A stretch of DNA of 64,000 nt, taken from assembly GCF_003945595.2 (NCBI RefSeq), contig NW_024104447.1, forward strand, positions 1 through 64,000, written 5' to 3'. The notes under the pieces were generated by a model. It was given only the letters and a program-made list of their open reading frames with translations, was not told the origin of the DNA and did no database searches. Both the position numbers and the translations under genes were made by a program. The stretch is from Pipra filicauda. Its lineage: Eukaryota; Chordata; Aves; Passeriformes; Pipridae. Below are positions 50,301-60,679 of the stretch, piece after piece. Position 1 is the stretch's first letter. Every line of letters starts with the position of its first letter.

Positions 50301-52880
50301 CAGCATGAGAGCGAAGCTTCCCCAAGGCGTATTCGCGCAGTGCTGCCCCACCACGGGCAGTAATGCACTGAAGAAACTTTGCCAATGTGTTATTTTTCAT
50401 CTCCAGTTCTGTATTAAGGGCAATGGAGCTATAAAATGATGAATAAACAGGGAATATGGGGCAAGAACTCAAGGCCAGAGTCCTGCAGACTGTGTATGTC
50501 CCAGCAGGGAGGGCAGGTGCCAACAGTGAAAGATATGTCACACACACCTACTTCACGCACCAATTTTGAGCTAAACCCTCTACAGCATTCGATTGTCTTG
50601 TGACCACCCTGAGTCATACGAGAAACCAAATTCCTTTGGGTTTATTACAGAAGAAACTCAAGTTAATGTTTGCAGAGACAGCATAGGCTTGGCTTGAGCC
50701 CCGCTCCAGGCTTATCACTGCAGCTGTGTCCTGCATCTCAGCAGCTCAGAAAAAGCCACCACACTTTTGTGTGTCTGTGGTAGCAAAGAACTGTACACTT
50801 AAGTCTTAGCAATTCTTGGGAAGAAGTGGGGAATAAAGCTACATTACAGCCCTGATCCGTGTAGCTATGAGCCATGAAATTCCTCCTTACAACACATTGA
50901 TGTCCCAAGAGCTGAAAGAAACATGCCACAGATGCAAACAGCTTATTTAAATCACTCATATGTCTTTCCCGGTACAGACAGCACTGTCTGGAAAACAAAA
51001 CTGCCTCCAGCAGCTGAACTAAGGCAGCTGCACCCCAGACGTGGATCAAACGCTCCTCTTGACATTTCACTCACGCTCTTCACCAGCCCCTACAGTTCTG
51101 AGGTGGATCTGGCCCTCGAGTTTTCAAGGTTTGGATCCAAGAGCAAGGAAAACACCAGCACCTCTGACAGGGCAAAGCCTCTGCCTGGCAAACCCATCCC
51201 TGTAGGCTGCTCCCTCTCCACCCCAGCCCATGGCCCAGATAACACAGGCTGTTATTTGCCTGTCTAATCCGTGGCCTTTGGATGGAAAAGGCACATTCTA
51301 CCCTGGGCAAGGGGAGAACTTTGCTCCAATACCTTCCCCACAGCCAGGCCCTCAAGACACTCTCGCTGCTCCCTCAAGGGTTTTACAAAGTGAACTTTTG
51401 TTTGCTGAGCAAAGGTCTGGTGAACTCTCAATTGGCCTCAGCCCTTTTCTCATCATGTCTTCCTTATCCCTGTTTGCCTTTGGCACCAACAGCAGCCAAA
51501 CTGGCCTGAGCAGCAGCTCACCCACCAGCCACTACCCCAGAGAGACACTCTGCACCTTCCCAAGGAAGACGAGCAGCTTCTCCTCAGCCCAAGAACTGTC
51601 ACAGCTCCTTCCCCGACGCAGGAGGAGACAGACATGGCAAAAACACTCACATTTCCTCCACTGTCATGTTTATAGGGGGCCAAGTCCGACAACAGCCAGT
51701 CCACGAGGGACAAATTCCTCAGGCTGTTTCCTGCCAGGAGGGCAGATACCATCTTCAGGGAAGTCCTCCTGGATCAGATCAGTCCCTCTTGCACTGATGC
51801 AGGGGGAGAAGTGATCCAGAACCAGGGAAGGGACTCGTTCGAGCCCTCAGCCCTGCAACAAAGACACACCGGAGCACAAACCTACCCCCTGCCAGGAGAA
51901 CAAGGCAGGCAGGGAAGATCATGTCACACAACAGTGTCACCCCGACCCAGCTGGGAACAAGGAGCTCCAGCTGAACCGTATCAGCGAGAGCATCTCCTTC
52001 CCACTCCTGGCAGTGCCTACGGCCCTGGCACACCTTGGACAGCGGAGCTGGAGGCAAGGGAAACGTCTCTTGCTGTAGGCCAATTTTCTGATCAGTGCTA
52101 GAATGGCAGCTCCTTTGTTGCTGCCAGATAACAACCGCTAAACCAGGCCTTGGAGACACCCAAAGCCTGCAGGTGAGCTGGGAAGTGCTGCTGTCCTGCT
52201 TTAACCTAAAACCTGGTTTGAAACAGCTCTGTGGCACAGAACAGGCTCTGGAGGTGCAACCCAAACCCACCAGGCCCTGCCCAGCCCTCAGCCAGGAAGA
52301 CCTACATAAAAAAGCCAAGACTGTGATTTAAACTCGCTCCGGTCTCCAAACACACTGATAAAGCAGAGGTTAATTAGCAAAGCCCCACAGCCCTGCGTTA
52401 AAATGAGCCCTTCCAACGCTCGTACAGGTTCAGGTGGATCTGTTGCTAAACAACCCGGCCCCCACGCTCTGCAAACAGTTCGCCTGCGCCGAGTTTCCTT
52501 TTAGTCCCAACCCCAGAGCCCAGTTTAAGGCGAAATCAAAACCTTGGGAGCGACAGCAGCGCCGACACCGAGGAGATCCAACACCACCACAGATGGGTGG
52601 AGATTTCCACTTTCCCAAAGCTGGTTTCCCTTTTCCTGCCCCGCTGAGCTCGGCACCGTCCCCCAAACAGCTTCCCCTGCGAGCTGGAATCCCCCCCTTC
52701 CCGAGGGATGCGGAGCCGCCCCGGTCAGCCCTGACCGGTGACGCTCCAAGGGGCCGGAGCGAGCGGAGCCGCGGCAGCTCGGGAAAGGCTGGAGGCTGCG
52801 TGGAGCCCCCGCCGTGCCCTCACCTGCGGCTGGGCGCTGTACCTCATGCCGGCCCCGGCGGCCGCCGGGCCGTGCTCCAT
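35160..52880 (-). CDS. ST14: ST14, matriptase: type II transmembrane serine protease (complete, 19 coding exons)
   Basis: Matriptase is an epithelial membrane-anchored trypsin-like protease that cleaves after Arg/Lys, activating substrates such as pro-HGF, prostasin and PAR2; it is controlled by HAI-1/2 (known for the family). The 19 exons join in phase to 848 residues (human 855). Order: short cytoplasmic tail (1-47), transmembrane helix (about 48-70), SEA (about 78-193) with the self-cleavage motif G141-S142-V, CUB1 (206-325), CUB2 (332-440), four LDLRa repeats (444-596) each with a calcium-binding SDE motif, and protease domain (608-848). Zymogen cleavage should fall at R607|I608 (KSR-IVGG). 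Catalytic residues are H649 (SAAHC), D704 (YDYDIA) and S798 (GDSGGP); D792 at the base of the S1 pocket fits Arg/Lys specificity. Sequons at N294 (NLT) and N765 (NQT) match known human glycosylation sites; N397 (NST) is extra. All introns are GT-AG. The start is chosen from its Kozak context, its homology to human exon 1 and the CpG-rich setting. Confidence 0.96.
35816..35952 (-). CDS. ST14: ST14 coding exon 18
   Basis: 137 bp, residues 750-795. Carries the NQT sequon, TPRMMCVG and GGVDACQ with S1-pocket D792. The donor is gtaggg, a weaker than average site; acceptor cctcacag. Confidence 0.95.
36021..36178 (-). mobile_element. CR1 LINE 3'-end fragment in ST14 intron 17
   Basis: The plus strand shows the reverse complement of a CR1 3' terminus: atcatagaatcacagaatgg, then ccaccccctgccatgggcag, ttgctccaagccctgtccaa and acttccagggatggggcag. 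It has an intact 3' end, is 5'-truncated at about 158 bp, and lies in the same orientation as ST14, only about 50 bp from exon 17. Confidence 0.9.
36231..36505 (-). CDS. ST14: ST14 coding exon 17 (catalytic Asp)
   Basis: 275 bp, residues 658-750. Contains [32 protein letters not shown] with catalytic D704, and [12 protein letters not shown]. Acceptor tctcgtgcag; donor gtgagc. Confidence 0.96.
36637..36823 (-). CDS. ST14: ST14 coding exon 16 (activation site, catalytic His)
   Basis: 187 bp, residues 596-658. Holds the disulfide-linking CGTRS, the activation site [17 protein letters not shown], and WLVSAAHC with H649. Donor gtacag is atypical, but the codon joins perfectly to exon 17. Confidence 0.96.
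37174..37302 (-). CDS. ST14: ST14 coding exon 15 (LDLRa repeat 4)
   Basis: 129 bp, residues 553-596, ending with [10 protein letters not shown]. The acceptor is a tandem NAGNAG (gcagcag); use of the inner AG would start the exon at 37,299 and drop one alanine (126 bp) without shifting the frame. Confidence 0.92.
37497..37610 (-). CDS. ST14: ST14 coding exon 14 (LDLRa repeat 3)
   Basis: 114 bp, residues 515-553. Reads [16 protein letters not shown] and [10 protein letters not shown], a standard six-cysteine calcium-binding LDLRa module. Confidence 0.95.
38007..38114 (-). CDS. ST14: ST14 coding exon 13 (LDLRa repeat 2)
   Basis: 108 bp, residues 479-515. Six cysteines with [10 protein letters not shown] at the end. 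Acceptor ttttccag, donor gtgagt. Confidence 0.94.
38134..38300 (-). mobile_element. CR1-like LINE 3' fragment in ST14 intron 12
   Basis: Begins gaatcacagaatcattaggg and continues with caagaccatcgagtccagcc and aacacctccaggaatggggac, the reverse complement of a second CR1 3'-end subtype. It lies on the minus strand, about 20 bp from exon 13. Confidence 0.75.
39166..39270 (-). CDS. ST14: ST14 coding exon 12 (LDLRa repeat 1)
   Basis: 105 bp, residues 444-479. Reads [19 protein letters not shown] and ends [11 protein letters not shown]. Acceptor cctcccag, donor gtaagt. Confidence 0.95.
39516..39646 (-). CDS. ST14: ST14 coding exon 11 (end of CUB2)
   Basis: 131 bp, residues 400-444. Contains [29 protein letters not shown] and YDSSD before the first LDLRa repeat. 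Confidence 0.95.
40463..40572 (-). CDS. ST14: ST14 coding exon 10 (CUB2)
   Basis: 110 bp, residues 364-400. Reads [15 protein letters not shown] and [11 protein letters not shown]. The NST is an N-glycosylation sequon with no counterpart in the human protein. Donor gtgggt. Confidence 0.93.
41059..41156 (-). CDS. ST14: ST14 coding exon 9 (start of CUB2)
   Basis: 98 bp, residues 331-363. Reads [19 protein letters not shown] and DCVWNIE, the classic opening of a CUB domain. Ends in phase 0. Confidence 0.95.
41576..41715 (-). CDS. ST14: ST14 coding exon 8 (end of CUB1)
   Basis: 140 bp, residues 284-331. Contains [13 protein letters not shown], whose N294 sequon matches the human site needed for activation, and [15 protein letters not shown]. 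Confidence 0.95.
41844..42081 (-). CDS. ST14: ST14 coding exon 7 (CUB1)
   Basis: 238 bp, residues 205-284. Reads [28 protein letters not shown] and [15 protein letters not shown]. Donor gtcagt. Confidence 0.95.
42495..42530 (-). CDS. ST14: ST14 coding exon 6 (36-bp exon)
   Basis: Only 36 bp, encoding the linker [11 protein letters not shown] between SEA and CUB1. Acceptor ctcctgcag, donor gtaagt. It keeps the phase (1 to 1), so skipping it would leave the frame open. Too short to be seen as an open frame by itself. Confidence 0.9.
42959..43119 (-). CDS. ST14: ST14 coding exon 5 (SEA, self-cleavage site)
   Basis: 161 bp, residues 139-193. Begins [13 protein letters not shown], the SEA autoproteolysis motif (G141|S142), and ends VESVIAF. 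Confidence 0.95.
43553..43623 (-). CDS. ST14: ST14 coding exon 4 (SEA)
   Basis: 71 bp, residues 116-139. Reads [25 protein letters not shown] is shared with the human protein. Starts in phase 0. Confidence 0.93.
44186..44313 (-). CDS. ST14: ST14 coding exon 3 (start of ectodomain/SEA)
   Basis: 128 bp, residues 73-115. Reads [19 protein letters not shown] and [19 protein letters not shown]. The acceptor is ttccag at 44,314; a second AG four bases inside would create an immediate TGA, so it cannot be used productively. Confidence 0.93.
44541..44700 (-). CDS. ST14: ST14 coding exon 2 (cytoplasmic tail and transmembrane helix)
   Basis: 160 bp, residues 20-73. DEGVEFLP is nearly identical to the human juxtamembrane region; a basic stretch ([11 protein letters not shown]) is followed by a 23-residue Val/Leu-rich helix, the signal anchor of a type II membrane protein. 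Confidence 0.95.
44701..52823 (-). other. ST14: ST14 intron 1 (about 8.1 kb)
   Basis: Starts with donor gtgagg at 52,823 and ends with acceptor ctctcccag at 44,701. Apart from the CR1 copy near 46.2 kb I recognise no repeat. Frames of up to 194 codons occur on the plus strand (51.2-51.8 kb) with no domain. Large first introns often hold enhancers, but I can point to none. Confidence 0.85.
46095..46323 (+). mobile_element. CR1 LINE 3' fragment in ST14 intron 1
   Basis: Plus-oriented CR1 end: aggttgcccagagaagctgt, gctgccccatccctggaagt, gtccaaggccaggatggag, and a terminal ccttccaacccaaaccagcc then tgtgattct. It is opposite to ST14, 5'-truncated and non-coding. Confidence 0.9.
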
Positions 52881-53060
52881 GGCCAGGGCGGCTCCGCGGG
52901 GCTCAGGCCGCCATGGCGCGCTGGCTCCGGCCTGGGCACCGTGCCCGGCTCCTCCTTCCCTGTCCTGCCAGGTGTGGAAACGCCCCGTGGGCCCTCCGAG
53001 GCTCTGTGTCCCGCTGTAGCTCCCGCCTTCTCCTCCTGCACAGGGACGAGTGTCCGCAGG
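52440..53060. promoter_or_regulatory. ST14: CpG-rich promoter region of ST14
   Basis: GC-rich and CpG-rich block around exon 1, contrasting with both flanks. It holds the ATG, the first donor and several GC boxes (cccgcc/ggcgg), and no TATA box at a sensible distance on the minus strand. This is the usual CpG-island type of vertebrate promoter. The transcription start is not resolved; it should lie a little right of 52,880. Confidence 0.6.
52824..52880 (-). CDS. ST14: ST14 coding exon 1 (start codon)
   Basis: 57 bp, 19 residues: [28 protein letters not shown] lines up with GAGLKYNSR of human exon 1, and the exon ends in phase 0 at gtgagg as required by exon 2. The ATG has G at -3 and G at +4 (gccATGg). 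The alternative ATG at codon 12 has no better context. Exon 1 is shorter than the human one (28 residues). Confidence 0.85.
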
Positions 53061-56000
53061 TGCCCCAAAAGCTGTGCCCAAAAGTCCCGCGTGAGCTCTG
53101 CGTCATCCAAGGGACCCTTCAGCCACGTGCTTTGCTTTAGGAAATGAAACCAAAGAAATCTTTCATCACCAGAAGCGGGAGGGCTGGCTGGCACCCAGGA
53201 ATTCACAGCTCCTTGGGAAAAGCTTTGTGTACCCATGGTCTCATCCCTTCTGGGGTGACAGCACTGTCACACTATGAAACCCCCCTGCAAAGGGGATTTT
53301 ACTCTGCTGTTCCCAAAAACATCGGTGCACTCAGAGCCTACCAAAGCAAAAAGTTCCCTTTATGCCAGCCTGAAACCTGCCCTCAACCAGGCTGCAGCAC
53401 TGTAGGAAGGAACCTTCTCTCGGCAAATGCAGACCAGATGCCAAGTGAAGGACAGAGTGTGCTGCAGAAACTGCACGTGTGCCCAAAGGTGGCACCCGGA
53501 GGTGGTCAAACATCAGCAACAGCCCCCGGCCCTGTGTGGGTTAATATTAAACGGAGAGGAGAAGGAGGGACCAGCAGCAAAGACCGGGGTTCTGGGAATG
53601 ATCTAATGCAGGTTTGAAAGAGGGTTTCTAACGCTGAAACTGCACTGGCTTACTCCATCGTTTTCCCCTTCTTGGAAAGATGATTTCCCCACACACGCTC
53701 CAATATTTAGGTTTCTCGCACTCAAGAGCAAGTCAAGATTAAAATATCTGGATCAAACTTTCATGGAAAAGTTCTTCCCTTTTCTATCTTATATATGACA
53801 ATCGAAACCAACATGTGATATGCCCATCCAAGATTAAACTGGCCATCCCACTGCCGACCCAAACCTCTTTACACCAACTGCATACAGCCCTGAAACTGAC
53901 TTTTTTCCACATTTGAACACTTAAATTTCCCAGAACTCTCGTTCTGGTGTAACAGGAGCTGCCCACTGATCACACCCCGCAGGGGTGTCACTTGCTGGGT
54001 CACTTTTGTTTTAAAATGTCTCCTGCAGAGCATAAGTTTTGCAGCCCTTTTGCGGGTGTTTTTTTTGGGGAAAAAAAGAGATGGTGTGAGTTCTGTGGTC
54101 CCGCTGTTTGTTAAAAAACACAACGTAACTTCTGGGCTCTTGTAGAAATACATCCTCCACCGCCTTCCCTGCCCCCTCAGCAGCTGCCAGAATCCCACCC
54201 ACCGCACAGCAGGAAATATCCCTAAATTTAAGGTATTCCCCTTCAAAAAGGTGCTGTGTTAGTCAGCCTGGTGATGTCAGAGTATTCAGCCCTCCCGCTG
54301 GTGCCCAGCCCTGCCCAGCACTGTTTTTACAGCCACTCCCTACCTGCCGGACTTAATACCCCCCTGGGTACAAAGCAGCTGGTCCAGGCTGAGCCACTGC
54401 CCTTGGATTCTACACATTTCTCCTATTCAGTGTACGGACTGATCTCCACCCGTGCTCCGGGATGTGGCTGATGAGGGCAAGAGGCAGATTCACTCTGGTA
54501 TCTCCTGCAAAGATCCACAACTCCTGACTTTCCACAGAGCTGTGAAAACTCAGCGTGTTCTGTCGTTCACACCACTGACATTTTACAAACTAATTCACGA
54601 GCCCAACTGAATCTTTGAACAAGGGGACGAAATCGCCGTGGGGAAAGACAACAAACAATATAAATTGTGCTAAATATAAATATTATGTAGCTGGGAGGCT
54701 GTTGGTTTAGAGTCCTAAATAATGCCAGGATTCCCGTTTCTCTGCTGCAGAAGCACAGGCATTTCCTTCTGTGATTTACAGGCATTTCCTTCAGGCTGTG
54801 CTGCAGCAGTTGCAGAGTCACCGTGTTAGCAGCGGGTCCCCTCCTTCTGGGCACTGTACAGCCCTAAAACACAAAGCAACGATTCCCAGCCTGTCTGCCA
54901 TGTGCTTTTGTGGCGAGATTTCCCTGTGTCCCTCCAGTGGTACTGAAGGATGCTGAGCCCAGCCAAGGCACTTTGAAAATGTAACAAAGCATAAAGTTCG
55001 AGGCACTTACCCACATGCGATGGCAGCAGTCAGCGACAAAGTCTCTGCTTGTTCCCACTGGGACCAGTTTATCCAAGAAAAGCCGTCGCCTCCCCCTCCT
55101 CACGTTGTCTCAGTTTGGCCACAACAGCATCCTAAGAGCAGAGCCGGGCTTTAACACGCCTTTGGGAGGAAGGAGAGCCCTGAAATCTGAGAACCAAGTC
55201 CGGCTTGGTCAGAACCGCGTGCGAGTTGCAAGAGCTAAACCGCACTGAGCTCGAACCCCAGGAGAATCCCAGGGGAGACAGGGATCAGCTGCAGGAGCAG
55301 CAAACTCTCGCTGGACAGGCGGGATCCTTCTGCATCAGCTCCCAGCCCTGGGAATGCCATCCACGTGAAAGAAGGGAAGAGCGTAGCTGCTTACATAAGA
55401 AATGAAGGCCGGCTGCCTGCAGGGGAAAAGGCTTCTGGTGGAGGCAGTTCCCAGGAATTCTAGCAAAGGAGCACCATCCATCCACACCAGGTTCAGTCAG
55501 TGCCTAAAGCTTTTCCTCCCGCAGTGTGGCTCAAGGATCCTGCTCTCAGTGTGACTCCCAAATTCAAATTTCACCGGCAGTGCCCTCCCACCCAGATTCC
55601 TGCCAGACAACCCCGAAACCACCCCATCTCAAACGCTCAATCCGGTCCGGCAACTTCCACGGCATTACAAAAGATTGGGAGAGAGATAATGCACACAGGG
55701 TGTCCTGTTACTTTGCATTCCAAAGAGTAAATAAAAGGCTGATTCAGTGGGAGGAGGGGAGAACGTCACCCAGCAGCGCTGTGGTTTCCCGCTGAACCGG
55801 CAGCCCCCGAGAGCACAGGGGAGCGCTGGGCTCTGCTGATGGGCACAGCGGCAGCAATTCCTGCTCCGGGGCCCCAGGCCAGTCATCTTGGGCTGATTCA
55901 GCCTCTCCCTCTGCAATGCAAGGGGAATAATTACTGGCTGTGGAGAATGGGAGCTGTAAAAGTGCAATGAGTTGCCTTCAATAGGCCACACGCTGCTTTT

Positions 56001-59000
56001 GGGCAGAGCAGGGGTGGTGCTTCCCTTCCGAAGGCTGTTCAGGGATTACGGTGTCATTTGGACGGGAACTTCTCCCTTGATCTCGAATGCTTCTCAAGAG
56101 CTCAGGAGTGAGTCCTGCTCACAAAACATGGATCAGAAGTAGCTTTGCCTTGCTGAGATCATGAAAGCTGGGCAGAGCCAAGGGCAGTAGTTATCTGCTC
56201 CATCCCGGGGATGACACGGGCATGAGAGGAGGCAAAGGATGTGACTGTGCAACCAACACCCTCAGCCCTCCAACACACCCCAGACAGCTTGCTTTCCAAA
56301 TCCAGGGGGATCATTTCCCATGCCCTTGCTGCTGGTGCCAGCCACTGACAGCCACAGGACTCCAGAGGGAATCCAAAGCCCTAGGAAACACTCCGAGGAT
56401 GTAAACTTGCTCCCAGGCCTACAGAGAGAGCTAGGTCTCTTTCTTCAAAGGCTCGTGAAAGCAGAGGACCCCTTTTGTGAGCTCTGAATCAGCAGCAGCA
56501 GTGTTTGCCTGGCAGAGTGGCCAGGCCTGACTGCCTGGTTTCTGGCACTGCGTGTTGTGAAACCCGGCTGCACGCTCGGGCACGCCCAAAACTCTAAGTC
56601 AGGTAAGGTCCTCTCTGCTAACGAGCTGCGAATGTCTCAACTGGTTTAGCTGGGCAGAGAGATGCAGACAGTGTGCTGGAATTGCCCATTTCTCTTTGGT
56701 TTATTAAAACCAAGTAGAGCTGACCCGGCTCACCTGCATTGCCTCCTTGTGCTCCACACAAAGCACAAGTTTCCACTTAGCATTGGTGTTACCACCAAAG
56801 AAAAAGCATGCAGCTTTCACTTTTCATCTATTTTCTTTCTTATTTCCCTTATTATTCCCTTATTGCCATTTATTATTCCTCTTATTTCCCTTGCTTTGTT
56901 GGTGCAGAGGGCCAGGGATGTGGTACAATATGGGGGTTTTTGCTGTTTTATGGTCCAGCTCTTGCTGTCTTTCAGACAACGAACTGCCTGACGTTCCAGC
57001 TGCCCCGGTAGCAGGGGACAGTGACGCTGGGGGGTACAGTGACACTGCACATGCTGTTAATGCACCCACCTAAAGCAGGAGAATGTCAGAGGTGAGGAGC
57101 AAACCGTGCGCCCCTGGATGGCGCCAGAACTCCCTGGAGGAAATGTCAAGCTGGAACAAGGACCCCCCTTGGCTGGGTCAGGCTTGCAGACCTGTTCTAG
57201 GCCATCTTCCACCCCAAAAGCAGCATCACGGGGTATAATTGTCTGGAAACTCCGCTCCTCTCAAGACAATCATTAAGGGGTCTTTACTTTCTGTGACTTT
57301 TCCTAACATCCCAACTACATCTTCCTCACTGCATGAAAAATTGGTAAACTCTGATGAATTCTCCAAATGTCAGGCACTTGTTGCTGGCCCCAAGTACTTG
57401 TGGGGCAAGGGTTGTCCATGGGCTGAAGGAGAGCCCTCGGATTCCTTCCCCCAGATGGCAGGGAGATGTGGGCAAATCTGCCTCACCTTGCAGCCCATCC
57501 CAACTCCTGAGGGAAGAGAGCACTGCCCTTGAAGAATCAACGAGCTAGGAACCACTGTTCCCACCCATTAGTTGTTGCTCTCTCTTATGCTTGTCTCAGA
57601 GCACAGAAAAGCAGGAAAAACATAAACAGGGGTTAAATCCAGCCCTAATTCAAACTCTGTAATTCTCGACAAAACTGTTAAAATCCAGGTGGGGGACATA
57701 GTCAGTGAAAACTTTATTCCCATTGGAAGGAGTTCCTGGGTTTGCTCACTCTGAACAGATCCTTTCACCCTGCCCACATCACTTTGACTCACCTCCACAA
57801 CACAAGTTGAAAAATGAAAAGGGAATAAATCCTATCAACCAGCACTAACTCACATTCTGATTACAAAGGACTCCTCCCTCTGGCCGGGGCTCTCCTGCTC
57901 ATAGAAGCCTAAAAACACGGGCAAAGCTTTTGAGTTGCCCTTCAAAGGAAGAAAGTGCGAATTTTGTGCCAACCAAACACTTTGGACTTTTGGAGAAATC
58001 CTGAGCTTTGCACATTAACACCTTCCCACTCCCAGCTGTCCCAGCACAGGTTGGAACAACAATACAGTCAAGTTTTTGATTTTTGGTAAAGTAGCAGTTT
58101 CCTACAGAGGCGGCACGTGACATTGCAATGCTAAAACTGACAGAGAAGATAACTTCATTTTACCAAGATAACTCTCTGTTTTTCACCAGCACCAGCTTTA
58201 AAACCCTTTCTGAGCCATTTCAGGGGCCAACTCAAGTTGGAAGTTACTCTTAGTACAGCAACACTGACAGAAGCAAACCTCAATACAACAATTTATGAGG
58301 TTATTGCTTGTCATTGAGCTACTCAGGCCACCCCAGCCACGAAACAGAACTTATTTCCTGACACAAACAAAGCAGTGCAAAGGGAGGTCAGTAATTCATA
58401 AAGCTGCAGTGACTCGAGGGCTTGTGACTGTCTCAAACCCATAATTTCCCTGTATAACTGAGCACACAGGAACAATTCTCACCACAGCCTGACTTAAAAG
58501 CAACTTGCTTAAGCACTTTAAAAGTCCTCAGTGCAAATACTTTTTTTTTTTTGAGTAATCAAGCATATGATATGTATATGATATATATTATATGCTATGT
58601 ATAGCAGCACATTTTTCTATGTATGTCGTGTAAATACCAAGCAGCCATTGCTTTCCTGAGCACAAAATGAAAAATCTTCTGTTGTTGCTAAAAATTAATT
58701 CAGAATGACACAAAAACTCGTTAAAGACATTCACCAGGTTTCAAACACTGCCAGGACCTTTGCAGGTCCGTGTTAAAACTTCAAGAAGTATCAGCACACA
58801 GGTAGAACAAAATGATGTTCTGTTTTCCAGGCTTTGACCACCTTGCCCTGGGTCAACACAACCACTTAGTGATGCTCCGCCTGGATTTTATTGGCACGTT
58901 CTGCTCCTTCTTTAAGTGTCCTTGTGGAACCTCCTGATCCTGGAGCTCTGAAGGACCAGCACACTTCTGCTTCTGGAAAGTGTTCTCATTTGCTGTCAAA

Positions 59001-60679
59001 ATTAATGCAAGGCGCAGATAAAACAACTTTTACTTTAATGGGAAAAGTACCCTATGAGAATCCAGTTTTTCTTAACAATTTTTTGTTTACTTTTTAACTA
59101 CTGACAGTTTTTGCTCACTAATAATGTCTCAAAAGGCAGTTAAACACCAAAATATTGAGATGCCCAGTCAAATTTTACTTTATTTCCTTCCTCATTGGCC
59201 TATGCCAATTGGAAGTTTCCTTTCTTTTTCACTTCCCTTCAGAACTGGTAATTTACTGTGTTTCATGGACACAGCAGCTTTGATAAAAACAAACAAACAA
59301 ACAAACAAACAAACAAAAACTGTTGTTAAGAAATCTTTCAACGAGGTGGTAGTGCTTTCTGTCAAGTTACATCTTGGAGGTGACACCCTTTGCCCCTTTA
59401 ATTAGAGCAGAATTTAAGGCTTTTTTTCTTTTCCCTCTTGAAATACATGGTGCAGGTCCATCCCATTTTCTAACTTACAGATTTTGACTCTAAGTAACAC
59501 AAACAGCAGGGCTTTTGGGAATTAGAATGCTTTCTTTCAATTATTTTCATATATGATAAATAAGGATTTTGGTCCTGGCAGGTGAGTTATTTTGCTCCAG
59601 GTGTTGCAAACTGGAGGACAGTGAGAAAAAAATAACATTAGAAGATATGGATGCAAAGGCTCACCAGGTTGGTTTGGTGAATACCTCCAGACATAAGGAA
59701 ACAAATTGGTTCTTAAAGTATTTACCTCTGTGTAGCAGTTTTCAGGTCTCAGTGCAGGATGCCATGTACAAGATTAATCAGGTTCAAGTGACCTAATCCA
59801 CATTGAAGGGGTCACTTGACAGATGCTGTGTCATCCCTAAATTAAATCATTAATTACCACAATTTGAACTACTCATGCAGAATTCATTCTATAGTCCACA
59901 AGACAAAGTGGTTATACCCAGAGAGTGATCCACCTGCAGGAACAGGAGGGAGCTCGAATGAATTGACTTCTGGAGGGATCAGCAGCTGCAAATGCAGTGT
60001 AGGGTGAGAAATGCAGATTTATCTGTTGAGAAGTTCAAAGCACCAGTTAAGAAAGATGATTCCAGCCTCCCTCCTCTGGATCTACACACATCTGATCCAC
60101 CCACATAACTAGGACTCAAGTAAACCTCAGACTGAGATAAATCAGCATTAAACCATGTGAAAAACAAGTAACAAGGTTTTGTGTTTACTGAAAGCTATGC
60201 CAGTGTTTTCCAAGGTATTTGGAAAACAAAAATCATCTGCTAAAACATGCAGGTGGATGTCCAATTAACCATTCATTTGAAGAAACACTTGAGGTAACCT
60301 CTAGGTGTGTTGACTGGGTTATGAGGGTGTCCTACTGAGGTTCATAAATACAGGTTTTCCCCATGGTTTAAATAAAACAGAGCGGTTGTCAGAATAAGGG
60401 TTTGAAAGGTGTTAAGTGGCCTGTGGCTGTTTGTATAGCGTGCTCAGTGCTTGTTAAGCAGGGCTTACACAACATCCTCTTGGTAGAAATAAACATCTAA
60501 TCGGCATGTTTTAGGAAATAAGACTCTTGGATAACTGGAACATCTCACTATGACAAAAACAGGCTGTACTTCTTTTTTCAGTTAAAAAAGGTAATGGCAA
60601 ATGTAGCACTAAATCTGATGAGAAACTTGTTTAAACATGTCTTGGCTCTTTGTGGTCTCTTTGCAAACACATGTTTCTT
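53061..60679. other. Region upstream of ST14, no gene seen
   Basis: About 7.6 kb without a supported gene. Features are a T run at 58,542-58,552, an AT-rich tatgata stretch at about 58,565-58,605, a duplicated caggcatttccttc at about 54,757-54,792, and one exon-like frame on the plus strand at 56,976-57,073 that I treat as a low-confidence curiosity. No recognised mobile element. Confidence 0.4.
59285..59320. repeat. (AAAC)n tetranucleotide repeat
   Basis: About eight tandem AAAC units. Confidence 0.95.

Noticed and set aside
52434..53147. 237-codon plus-strand frame over the ST14 CpG region
   Set aside because: High GC lowers stop frequency. It is antisense to ST14 exon 1, Pro/Arg/Gly-rich and without a domain. 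A divergent transcript is possible but nothing shows it codes.
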